A stretch of 64,000 nucleotides of DNA. It comes from Melastoma dodecandrum (taxonomy: Eukaryota; Streptophyta; Magnoliopsida; Myrtales; Melastomataceae). Of this stretch, positions 45,161 through 57,200 are shown one piece after another. Every line of letters begins with the position of its first letter. Position 1 is the stretch's first letter. The stretch lies in assembly GCA_029817715.1 (NCBI GenBank), contig JARUPY010000474.1, forward strand, positions 4,464,001 through 4,528,000. The letters run 5' to 3'. Position numbers and translations under genes: made by a program. The notes under the pieces are model-generated. The model was not told where the DNA came from and did no database searches. It was given only the letters and a program-made list of their open reading frames with translations.

Positions 45161-47040
45161 TCACGCAGCTTTCTTGTTGTTGTACATGGACTCCACCTTC
45201 CCGTCGTTCCCTCCCAGCAGCATGTACTTGTCTTTCCTCGTTAGGCTTGTCCTCTCGAACCCTAGCACGTCCCCCAGCACCTTCTGCACATAGTTCGCCA
45301 CCTCTATCGCCGTCTTCCCTCCAGCCTTCACCGTCATCTCCTCCGGCAACCTACCAACCCATTTCATTTTTTAAGCATAATGCATGTCAGTCCAAAAAAA
45401 AAAAAATCTACTTTCTTATCGTAATATTAAACTACCTGTCCAGGAAGGTGACTTCGTATGTCGGCCTCGGGTTCATGAAGAAGTAGTAGGGATCCCAGAA
45501 CTTCACCCCCCTCACTGTCGTCCCATAGAACATGCTCTGCTTGCAATTCACCGCCACCGGCACTATCCTGTCACTCAGCTCTGCGAATAGGGCGCTGAAC
45601 CGCAGTAGGAACTGCTCACGGCAAGTCGTTCCTTCAGGGCAAACCACCAGATCTCCCTTCTCTAGCAGCTCCTTGATACGCGCAGCATCTGCCTCACGGT
45701 CACGTGTCAGGGCGATTGCCGGGATCGGAGACAGGAACCTAGCCATGGGAAGGATTTTAGCGTCAGAATAATGCTAACGCACAATTTTAGGATCAGGAAA
45801 TGAGGCCCTTGAAATCAGGCGAGCGTTACCTGGAGAGTTTGCTTACGCTATAAGTGACGCAGGAAACTTTACGGCCGAGAGCTATGGCAATCACGATCGG
45901 ATCTAATGCCGTCCTATGGTTGCACACATACAGGTTTCCAGGGGAACCAGAAGAGGGCGCAGGCGGAGGGTTCCCACGTATGACAAGATGGATTCCTAGC
46001 ATTTCATAGGTGTAACGGACAATCCGCTCGGGCAATGGAAGATTGAAGTAGACACGGAAGATGGAGAGGGCGAAGCCGAATGGGAGCCAAAGGAAGGTTA
46101 TGAGGGCGTTGAGAGGCGTCGGCCTCTGGACTAACCGACCGTCGTGGAATATGATCCTGCTCTTGAGACGGTCCAGTTGTATAGGCTTTGCCATTTTGCT
46201 TGGAGGAACCATGTAACCTTCCTGTCAGACATCCGTGAGCAACATTGTTAGTTCGCTTCGGCCAAAATGTAATGTAAGGCAGAGTGCTAAACTGTAGCAG
46301 AGCTTACCTTGCAAACAGACATGAAGTCGTGATCGGAATCCCGGTCGCCGATGCCAAGATCGGGAATCTCGTCGCCGAATTCCTTCAAGATGGCCAGCTT
46401 CTTCCACTTCCCTACCAGCACCCCCGGTCCCTTGACGAATCCGGTGGCCCTCTTCGTCTTGGGGTCCACCTCAATTTCTGTTCCCAAGACCTTGTCCCCC
46501 CCAAGGAAATCCTTCACAAACGGCTCCACCATGATGGTAGGGTTGGCGGTCACCACCACTCTCCTCTTACATCGTTCGAACACTTGGAAACTTTCCGATC
46601 TCACGTCCGCTGCATAAAACCTTCATAAACAGACACACGAGATCTCAATGGTCCATCCAGAAAGAAAACGCTTGCTGTCGACATAACAAAGTGCCAAAGC
46701 TTGTTGTCCTCGCTTTCTACCTGGTCAAGACGGCACGAGACGCGAGCTCGATGTCGCGGACCTTAAGTCCCGCATAAGAAATGAAAATAAGGATCTGTAT
46801 CCCGAGGGCTTCCGACACGAACAAGTAGGCCACAATGATGATGGGAAGCGACAGGAGAAGGACAAGGCCCCGTAGCCAACTCCCGGCCTCGACAGCGACG
46901 AGCATGAAGTAAGGGAAGGAGCTCCGGGAGATGAGGAGGGTACCGTCGAGGTCAGCGGCGATGGAGCCATAGCTGGAGCCCTCACACGTGTGGATGGGAG
47001 GGAAGGAGGACTTCTTCTTGGCTACTTGTGGTTGAGCCAT
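45161..47040 (-). CDS. GPAT: Glycerol-3-phosphate sn-2 acyltransferase, GPAT4/6/8 type
   Basis: Land-plant GPATs transfer acyl groups to the sn-2 position of glycerol-3-phosphate. The GPAT4/6/8 clade also removes the phosphate to give 2-monoacylglycerol for cutin; these are ER membrane enzymes. Five exons (minus): 46721-47040, 46308-46620, 45830-46221, 45436-45738, 45161-45350, totalling 1,518 nt (505 aa), all GT-AG and in phase. The start is the only suitable ATG (47040). The N-terminal HAD-like phosphatase half keeps 'DLDGTLL' and 'GDRDSDHDF'. Membrane segments follow ('[19 protein letters not shown]'). The acyltransferase half has 'CNHRTALDP' (NHX4D) and '[10 protein letters not shown]'. 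The intact phosphatase motifs point to the bifunctional cutin clade rather than the suberin GPAT5/7 type. 'CREQ' in place of the usual 'CREP' is a small oddity. Confidence 0.95.
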
Positions 47041-48768
47041 GGATAACCCCTCGGCTTAAGACCAAGAGAAGACAAACACGCAAGAAAACAACCTTTTCAA
47101 AGTACTTCTAGGGTGTCTTTGGATGCATGTAAGGAAGAGTTTGATTAGAGAGATATGGGTGGAAGAAAGGATCGAGATGGATTTTCTTTTTCTTTTTTGT
47201 GTGGGTTTTGAATGCTGGAGGAGGAAGTGGAGAAGGGAGATGTGTGTGTATTTAATATCTCTTTTGGTTTTTTATACGTGTCTCTACAATTTCTTGTGGC
47301 CTTGGTGATGGTGGTGGTGGTTTCATTCAACCAAGTCTTTTCTATTTTGCTTTTTGGGATTATATTGTCTTTGTGGTGGGCAGTAGATGGAGTTTAATGC
47401 CGTCTTATGTAGTTGTAGTTGTTGTTGCTGTGTCCGTGTTCCATTCATTATCATATGAATGATAGATATTCCTTAGTCCAAGTATTATTAGGGAATCAAT
47501 CAATCTCACATATTAATAAGTAAGAGAGAGAGAGAGAGAGAGATTGTGAGAGTGACACGTACAAATGTAAAATGTGATATTAAGGGAGGTTTGCTGACCA
47601 ACCTTCACCTATAATATATCCTCCATCACCAATCAAGTCCCAAGGCCTACGCAAACAAGCATGGCCATTTCTTCTTCTTAGGATGTAAGAAGAAGCACTT
47701 CATGTCGGGTGGATACAACCAGCGACCTCCCTGGGTTTAAGGGAAGACTTTCTTTTTTTTTTTTTTCTTGCAATAAATGGGGAAGTTTGTGCGGGGGGAA
47801 TGAGGGTTAGGTTAAGGTGTGCTTGTGAACATGTTAACTCATTTCTTTTATATATATATCATGAAGAAGAAGAAGAGGGGGGGATGGGGGTGTTAGTTGG
47901 GGGCAGTTGGAGACCTGAATTAAGGGGGCAACTCATTGTCTGCCTATCTTTCATGGCCAATTTTTTAGTGTTGTCGGTATTTAGAAGCATCCCCCACCAT
48001 GTTTCTTGCACTTGTTGGAACCCCAAATTCTTCGTGGTTGCGTGCCAAATTCTATGTCCCTTCTTCCCCTTGGCGTCGTGCGGTGGACTTGTGTGCCTGC
48101 ATTTCTAGGTGGGAATTAATCCACTCCTCGTTAATTACTTGCTCATTAATCAAACGGACAACAATTGGAGTCAAAAGAAACAAGAATGAACACATCCATT
48201 CATTCACACTCACTCATTCTCTTCATCATCATCTCTAGAGAGACTTTGCCAGCTTTCACAGGGAGATTCCATCCTAATCCCATTGCTACTTCTCGAAACA
48301 GTTGATGGGTGGAGGAGGATGGGGGTGTTTTCTAGGGTCGTTGACCCCCCATTAGAGAGGCAATTCAAGTGCGTGTTCGGAGGGAGGGAGGGACTTTATT
48401 ACAAGCTGTCGATTCACAAGGGGAGGTCTTGGTCTTAAATGCAAGCTCACCCACCACCTACCTCTCTTCTTCCTCATCCCAACGCCTGCCTGCCTGCCTG
48501 CCTTCAGTTATTCCTGCCTGCACCCACCAACCACATTTATATCTCTTTTCCCTCATACTTCAATTCAATTTCCATCCATCCATGTGACCCCTCCCAGCCA
48601 CAGTCACAACCCACTTACTTCCTCCCCTTCCCCACCAAAGATATAATTCTTTGCCCAAAACCTATCAACCACGACCTTCATCATCCCTACTTCCTTCAGC
48701 AATCAGACCATTTCTGGTTTCCGACAGCCCTTATTTCCTTTATTAATAATAATAACCAATGATCAATC
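47041..48768. other. Intergenic; GPAT promoter side
   Basis: No gene recognised. It holds a GA microsatellite (about 47524-47543), a T14 run (about 47753-47766) and many overlapping short frames without protein-like features. The part next to 47041 is the presumed GPAT promoter and leader. Confidence 0.4.
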
Positions 48769-49026
48769 ATGGCTGCTAGAGTGCATACACACTTCGTGGT
48801 TTCAAGGAAGAAAAAGCTTCTTACTCCAGCCGTCTTCTGGAAGGCCCTGCCCCTTGAATGTGCAGAGACAACAGCCGCAGCAAACAAGAGGAGGCTGCCC
48901 TACCCTGTTACCACCAGTGACACTTGGAAGACCGCGAATGTTCGATCCTTGCTTAACTGGAGTATTCAGAAGGCAATATCAAGAATCCCAACACAGCCAG
49001 TTTCCACTAATCCCATCCATATCTAA
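48769..49026 (+). CDS. Hypothetical 85-residue basic protein
   Basis: ATG-initiated frame (context 'tcATGGCT') encoding a basic peptide starting MAARVHTHFVVSRKKKLL with no signal peptide, membrane segment or domain I recognise. It stands alone between GPAT and the SPPL gene, on the opposite strand to both. It could be a small real gene, the first exon of a gene not otherwise visible, or a chance frame. Confidence 0.2.
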   Translation: MAARVHTHFVVSRKKKLLTPAVFWKALPLECAETTAAANKRRLPYPVTTSDTWKTANVRSLLNWSIQKAISRIPTQPVSTNPIHI

Positions 49027-49501
49027 GCTTCAAGGACCCTCAGTAAAGCCATGCCATTGCTAATCTTCTTGGCTACTGAGCAAACAGATTGGAAAACTAG
49101 TTAGCCAGAATCTGCAGTGACATGAAAGACTTTTGGTGTCTGAATAATCAATCATCCTCATCGAGATATGAAATGATCCGCGAAGCTAAAATGACGAGTA
49201 GACTAATTGGAAATGCCTACAGTGCAAGCCTCCGTCGAATAGGTGATGCCATTTGATTTGTATTCTTCACCTCTGCTATTGCATTCATAAACCCATTTCC
49301 TCCATGAAGGTACCAAAACACCCAAACGGACTAACACTCTCAAGTGCCTAAATATCATAGAAACTTCATCATCTTCGTCTACACATCCACCCCAGCATTT
49401 TAATATGAAGCTTTGTTAATACCTAATATTTACACTAACTGCTTCGTACCACCCAACCATACTATTACTATAGACTGCACGATCTAGTTTATTTTTCCCT
49501 T
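49027..49501. other. Intergenic; 3' side of the SPPL gene
   Basis: No gene seen. The right part is presumably the SPPL 3' untranslated region. Confidence 0.4.
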
Positions 49502-52500
49502 CTATTGTGTAGATTGTAGTCTGATGTGCGGGCATGGCATCTCTGGTTCCCCTCTCGTCCAAAGTGTTTTGAGGTCCCCTCTTTGCTTTCCCAACATCAA
49601 AAAAGTTCCTACACCCAAAGACAGCAGCATTGGCAATATGCATAGCTATCAGTCAAAAGAAATTTGGCAAAGAACAAGTGACTGGCACGCATCCTCAAAC
49701 TCCACATGATGTGCAAAAGATAACCAGGAAAAGGCTATTGAATAAATTCCCATACCAAGTGTGAAGGGAACAATGTAAAGCAGCGCTGGCTGTCCATGTC
49801 CATCCATCAAATTCAACGCCACATAAGTAACAAGCAGACCTGTGATAATGGAAAGTTCACTGAAGATGTTAACAATTATGTTAAGACATCTGCTGTAAAA
49901 GAGGCAGACCACAAGAACAATGCAGAAAGCTTGATTCTCTATATTTGGTCAAATAACAAATCCGAGATACATATAACGTCCTCTGATCAGTACTTTGAAA
50001 GGGTGAAGCAGTATAACGAGAAATTAACATACAACATTCAAAGCAAATCACATACGAGACAATGTTCACCCCAAAATCGCACATATTGCATCTTTTCTGA
50101 GAATTCAACACGCAACAATTTTGTCTAGCTTTCTTCTGGTGAAACTTCAAATATATTCTAAACACCAAATATATCGTACCTAGACCATATGCAATCATTG
50201 CCCACAAGAAGTACCCGTTTCTAACGTTCTTCTGCGCCAACCAATCATACCTGTGAAGAGGCATCAAAAGACTCCAATTTATCCCCAGGATTAAGAGATT
50301 CACTGAAAAGATTATTTTAAAGCAATATAGAACCATCCCAGGATCACAAGTACAGCTTTCAAATTTAAAAAGCAGTCCTCTCTCTCTCATGGACATCAAG
50401 TCCAAACAGCCGTAAAATACTGGAAGCTGTGGAGTATCTTCGTTTTCACGTGTTCTAATAGAGCTGACAGTCCCTATTTCAACTTTATGCAAACCATGTC
50501 AACATGGATGTAAAAAATGCTACTTCGGGTCACCAAAAAAATTAATCCTTGACCACAGAAGAAATGTATAAAGTTGCATTTTGCTAAAGAGTCCAGACCT
50601 CAAAGAAAATACTATCAAAAGCCCGGGCAAGATGATGTCCCCAAATCCAATGACGCTATAACCACCCCAAGGATCAAACAGTCGAGGTATTTTCAACAAC
50701 ATGGGAATGCCATCCTCGCCACTCCTGTCACCACGTGCAACCTGCAATGAAGACACGATGAAAATATCAATTTGACAGCTGGAATTCTATTAGCTAAGTC
50801 CTGTGAAATGGTGATGGAATCGACATGTTACAATTGCTATAATACCCAGGGATGGTTCCTCCAACCAACTTTAAAATAATTCAAACAATGAAAGTTTCCA
50901 CCTTAACAAACAGTGAGTAAAAGCTTTGTATATATAAAAAATAGACACTGTTTACTCCATTCAGGATTACTGGAGTATGAAACACATGATAATATTAATA
51001 GTAAACACATGAAAACAGAAACGTACCGCAATCATAACGCTTTCATGAAACCACCATTTCGAAACAAATACCCAGAAGATGTCATATAGAAAGGCACAGC
51101 CAAGAAGGATGCTGCCAACCTGTTTAAGAGAAGGAGAGATCCTTAATGAATCGATTGGTTTACAAAGAATAATCCACCTCATATTGGAAGGCAGATATAC
51201 AACCTACTTGACATAAATCGATATATGCTATAGATTTTTAGAGATCCCCAAAAAACTAATGGTGCAAATCAGCCTTTTGACTGATAACGGTTAAGATAGA
51301 TCACTAGTGTCTATGTAGCTGTTTCAACTGATAACAGCACTAGCAACAGAATTTGACTGGAAGCGGGTAGGCCTCATGTTTCTGGTGGCACAATTGAAAA
51401 CACATGCTTTATCGATACACCAGTATGGATACTCAAAGAACCATTCATATTAACAAAAGATTCCTTATGAAAAAACAAATCGTAACAGCAAATATCAACA
51501 AATTATATACATTATAAACAAACTAATAACGTTCTACCTATAAGAAAGAAAAAGGAACATTTCATCACCTTGAGATTAGGTATGCGAACAATCTGAAGGA
51601 CGGTGATTATTAAAGTGATGCCCTGATAAAAAAAATAGAATTTAGTTTGACACCGTAGACATACATAAAATCGACTTCAAAATTGCAGTGGTATATACAC
51701 CTCCATCTAAAACATCATGACTCCACTAAAAATCATCATTGACAACTTTGCTGAAAACAAGTCATCTATTTCGAATCTGGAAGTAGATAATCAGCTTAAC
51801 TGATTTTTCTATCCAGACACAACATGGTGGCTCAAGTAAGTCAAAGCAACTTGTTCTTACAAGTATATCTTGTCCTATCCAGGCAAATGAGACTCGTCGA
51901 AAGACTGCCCACATAACAGCAAAAGCTATGCAGAATGGAGAGACGGCAACTGTAAGGTGTGACACTGCTCCAAACACCGGCAATTTCACAAATGATTGAG
52001 CTGCAGTTGCAAAGCATCTGAAACTAAAATTTTCTGAGTTCAGTCAAAGCGTCCGGTGCCTTCATCTAACTGTTACATCAAATCAAAGAAAAAGAATGTG
52101 TACCATGACAACAGAGCAACCAAGCAAGTTTGCAGGCCCTGTTGAGACAACAGTTACAAGGTTAGGATAGCTTATGCCCAAGGAGAAAAAAATTAATATA
52201 TTCCCATTACTATGACCGCATTAATAATATAAATCTTTCTTCTGATGGTTATACTATTGGCACATTAAACGAGGCCGAAGAAGGAAACTAGAAAGCTAAA
52301 ATAGGCATACCTCCACCCCGCCAATGCAAAACAGAACCACCAGAACCTCAATGAACCAGTAGGACATCCATTTATACAGCATGACCAAGAAGCCTGAAGC
52401 AACTACGACAAAAAGGACAGCAGAAGTTGTACTTATGTCCACAACACCACTGGAACCAATCCCTTCAGCTGACATCATTACATCCGAGGAGTCCTGCATT

Positions 52501-53817
52501 TTTTTTAACATCAGTGCAATAATTGTTCGATCTGATCAAGAAAACAACAAACTAAAGCCTTCAAATACAGCAGATAAAAAGTAGATTATAAGGATCGTTT
52601 TAAGAAAATAACCTTCAACAACTTCTCCTGCTCTATAACTGCTTCTCTGGTGCTCCATCCTGACCAGTAGGAAGCACATAAAATGGTTCCGACAGCCATA
52701 AGCCACAAGAATACTTCCGCAACATCAACAGCGGGCCGCTGTGGAGAATACAGTTGCACTGAAACTGTAATGCCACGTCAAGGATCAGATGAAAAGAATC
52801 GACAGCCGTGACTTTCAATCCACGGTAAGCATCCGAACTTAAATAAGCCTCTCCATTAAACGCCGATGAAGAACAAGCAAGTTTGAATTAGCAACAACTC
52901 ACATAACTAAAACCATGACATACCACTAGAATTCATCGCCAAAAATTTCTCCAAGCTTTCACCAGCATCTAGAGGAAGCATCACCGCAGGGATTCCGATA
53001 TCAACATCTGTTTCATTAACCTCACAAACCATTTTGAAAAGGTCTGCAAAACGAGTTGTTCAATCGCATTAATAAAAGTTCCCATAAAGGAGACCTTTTA
53101 TTCTCTTATTTCAATCAATTATTCTCAGTTTGCATCAGCTCGTAGTGCAGAAAGCATGAAAATCTTGCATCACGCAGTACTAAAAATTAACATTACACAA
53201 CGTAGGGGAGAAGAACTTCATGCAATTGCTGGGTCAATGAAATTACCTGTCTGATTATTGATGATAAGTATAGCAGAAGCACCGGCAGACTCGGCGATGT
53301 TCGACTTCTTTGTAAAGCTGCAGTTACCCCTGTGTACTAAAACTACTGCCCCATCAAGCTGCAACAATAACAAAAGTCGTAAAAAGGAAAGCCTCCTGGA
53401 CAACGTAGATACAATAAGATAGATAAAGAGAGCCGGCTAGAAGAACCATATGGCTGGGTGAGGAACAATAATCAGGGGGATAAGCCAGGACAACTCTGGT
53501 GTGATTAGCATGTCTTTCCTTGGAAGCCAAAGTGGGGCCGAACCGAGCACCCACACCAACATATTCAATGTCCGGGACGCCCTCGATCCAGGTTGGAACT
53601 TTCACCTGTAAAGACAGTGGATACAATTACGGGTCATCCAAATCAGCTGTGAGGCAGAAGATCAATTCCCCGGCTGTTTTACCAGGACGAAATCGTTGTC
53701 GCACTTGGGCCTCTTGGGGGAGAGGTCATCGTGGTGGACAATATCGCCGGCGAGCACCGACGACGTCGAGAACGAGCTCAGGAAAAGGAAGCAGAAAGCC
53801 AGTCCACGGGCAGCCAT
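49502..53817 (-). CDS. SPPL: Signal peptide peptidase-like intramembrane aspartic protease with PA domain
   Basis: A GxGD-type protease that cuts membrane-spanning helices, in the plant SPPL2-5 group (endomembrane/vacuolar). Fourteen exons (minus): 53683-53817, 53447-53605, 53247-53358, 52924-53043, 52613-52764, 52311-52493, 52104-52138, 51861-52023, 51569-51622, 51027-51119, 50599-50741, 50180-50250, 49756-49839, 49502-49608. They total 1,611 nt (536 aa). A signal peptide ([15 protein letters not shown]) is followed by a lumenal PA domain ('[16 protein letters not shown]', '[14 protein letters not shown]') and a nine-helix peptidase. The three signatures are 'FLYDIFWVF' (first Asp), 'GFGDIILPG' (second Asp) and 'QPALLY' (PAL). 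The C-terminus '[13 protein letters not shown]' is typical. One exon is only 35 nt and its downstream acceptor is doubled (see findings). All catalytic residues are intact. Confidence 0.95.
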
Positions 53818-53877
53818 GATCGCCCGCCGCCGGTGGGCCGTAGAAAATCAAATACAACAGGAGGAGCGGATCCTTGG

Positions 53878-53902
53878 TTTTTTTTTTTTGGGGGGGGGGG
53901 GG
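53878..53902. repeat. T12-G13 tract
   Basis: A run of 12 T is followed directly by 13 G on the plus strand, 61 bases upstream of the SPPL start codon, so in its leader or promoter (read as C13-A12 on the coding strand). Confidence 0.9.
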
Positions 53903-54253
53903 AGGATTGATAACTCTTTTTCTCGCTTTTCTAATCTTACTACAACAAAAGACCATTTCTCGGTCTTCCGACACAAATAGTCGGTCAAAGATGGCCTGCT
54001 CCGGATAAAACAACCCGTACAGCCGATTTGACCGCAATGCGAACGCCTGCGGACGTCCAAGAGCTCTTTAGTTGTTATCTATTAGGCTGTACGAAGGGAA
54101 GAAAGACCGGTAAGTCCATCCCCCTCCACATATTTTTTTCACATTTACTTCAATCCTCCCTCAACCAAATAGACTAGTCTTTAGTTTAGTTATAATGTAC
54201 AACGGTTTCTTCTACTTCTTTTTTTTTTTTGGATCCTTTGGGGTTTTGGGGGG

Positions 54254-57200
54254 TCAGTTGGGAATTGGGTTGTTCTGGAGCCACTCTTGGATGGCTGACC
54301 TTAGCGTCAGGTTAGGCACCAGGTTCAGGTTAGGGAGCGGCAGGTTCGTCATCGGGGACGTGTCGTGGCCGTCCAGCCAACCCTGTATTGCCTCCGCCTC
54401 GTAGGTGAAGCCATCCGCCGCTACCAGTGGATCCTCCATGATTTCCTAAACAATAGATTCACAAGGATGCCTCCAATGTCCGAAAATAATTAATCCTTAA
54501 AACAAGTGTGTAGGGACGATTACTTACGTGCATGATAGGGCAGGTGAAATACTGAGGAGCCTGGAATTGCTCCTCCGCCCTGGACCCTGTAGTTTCCGTG
54601 GCTTCGCACATGGACATCATCTGCTCCAGCAGTGGCCATACCTCCAATTTGAGGTCCGGACGGTTTCTGCTATCCATGTCACAGCACCTCAGTGCGAGTT
54701 CCGCTATCTGCACAGCAATTTCGAACGGCCAGTCCCCTGCCAAAGGGTCTAATACTGCACTCAAGTTGTTATTGTCGAGAGCAGTCTGCACCATTTCATC
54801 TAAATTCAAGGCGGTCCTCCCCGTCAGCAGCCTCAAAAGTATTAACCCAAATGAGTAAACATTGGCCTCAAAAGAGGTTTCTCCCTCGGCAAGGGAATGT
54901 GGGGAGTTCACCGCAACCTTCCCATAATCACTCAGTTTACTAACGAAATTGACCCCCAGGAGGATGTTCACAGGTTTCAAGTTTCCATGAACCAGACCTT
55001 GAGGTTCGGTAGAATGCATGAAAATTAGCGCAGAACATATCTCGAGACTAATACGTGTCCGAACTAGCCATGGTAAGCGGGAATCGCTGTCTCTGCTTAG
55101 CCTTTCCTCAAGGCTACCATTAGGAAGATGCTCATAGATGAGAGCCCAAGCTTCAGGACAGACACCTATTAGGGAGACCAGATTTGGATGCCTCAGTTTA
55201 GACGAAACTTCCACCTGCAGGGAAGTTTTTGAAATTCAATATCAGTATCATTGTGATCACGAAGTCCTGATCGGAGTGACCGCTAAGAGGTCAAACGTCT
55301 GAGCAGATGAAGTGAATCCGGAATGGCAGTGCAGACGACTTTACCTCTTTATGGTATAACGATGGGCCCTCAGAGCTATCAGAACACAACATTTTTAAGG
55401 TGATGTTGGTGTTACGAAGAAACCCTTTGTAGGTACATCCGCATGGCCCTTCATCAATTTTCAGCGATGGATCAAAATTGTTGACGGCTTCCTGAATTTC
55501 TGAGAAAGAGAACTCGGAAATTGATTGTAGCCTAGTTAGCCTCGATGGCTCGCTTGCTTGGTTGGAAGAGACCACTTCGTTTTCCCTCAGCATGTTCTCA
55601 AGTAACATCTGCAATTCATTGTTTTGATTTTTCATCATTTCAACTGCTTCCTTTTCCTTGGTTAGCATTTCCACAAGATCCTTCCTTCGATTTAGCTCCT
55701 CAGTATACAGATTTTCAGCAGCTAGAGCCTATAGAAAATCACGATATTATTCATCAAATACGAGGAAATACAGTAGCAAACTGGGATAACCCGTTTATTC
55801 TTAAGAATATACCAATTCAAGAAGTACATTAAGTAATGCCCTCAGAAGCTCCAGTTTTTGGAGATGAAAAGTATCAATTCTGACCAGCTTTGCGACCCCT
55901 TCCACTTCTATGAGGATAAAACTGCTCAAACTAGCACAACAGTAATGTTCAGAGCAGGACACTGACCCTACGAGTAGCGTCAAAAACAGCCTTTTCTGCA
56001 TTCTGGCGCCGAAGCAACTCCTGCAATGCTTCTCGTTTTGCATCTGCAGCCTCTGTCATTGCTCTCTCAAGTTGTTCGTAGAGTTTGTCACCACCCATGC
56101 TATCCTGTTGAGAGAAAATGATATTCAATTGTGATTAAAAAAGTATGAATCGCTCAATCCATGTGACAAAGAAATCTCAATTTAAACTAGGAGCACGTCG
56201 GCAGCAACTCCCATGCGATCCACACAAATTACGGGAGACCTCTAGGTGTTCCAACCTCATTCCAGGAAGCCCTATTTCCTGTATTTGAATGTCTTCCATG
56301 GTTGCTTCCACCAACACTCTCATACCGTACCAAAGCTAGGTCGTCTTCAACTTCACTTGAGTCAGACTCCGAGAGTACTGAATCCTGAGGGTTCTCGGCA
56401 ATCGACTGTCCCATTTCAGCAGCAGGAATTGGGGCAAGCATTGATGGTGTAACGTCCAAATCAAAGGTCTCCAGATTGCCTTCCCTGTCCAATCACATCA
56501 TACCTCAGAAATAAGCTGTGCTACTCCATTTAAAAATTGTTTGTGACTGCATTTTTTTGAAAAATAGAAGAGATAAATAATACATTATAAGATTCCTGGC
56601 AGGACCATAATGACTTCCCAGGAGTTACTCAAAGTACTAGCTAAGCTTTATGTTACTACAATGTTCCTCTCCTCATAGCAATCTTAGTCGCTGTACAACA
56701 AAGAAGTGAATCAAACACAGGAGGGAAGCAAGGACTTTGCAAAAGGATTCATATCCAAGCCAAGCACTTGTCAACTTTTGCTTCTGTAATAGCTGAGAAG
56801 TCATGCTAGTAATTCATAGAAAATCCAGGTAGTTGGCAAAAGTTGAAAGGGAACGAAACTTAAAAAGCATATCCAATAGTACAAAGGCCACCACAAAATA
56901 TAAAGTTGACAAGAGAGATCCAGATTTTCATTCAAACCTTGATCTTAAAATTGTCCAGGCATTTAAAACATAATGCTAATAATGGTTAATCCCTAAAGAT
57001 TGATTGAATAAACCCAACCTCATGAAAATAAGACGACCATTGCAGATAAACCATATGTAGCAGGAAGGATGTGCATGCTGGTTCACAAACATTGCTTTCG
57101 TGGATTGTAGTTCTGTCATTGCCCTGCAACATGAAATATCCAAGTCCCTCGTAAAACCTTCCCTTAATTTCAATGACACAGAGGAACAACCTGTCTGCCG

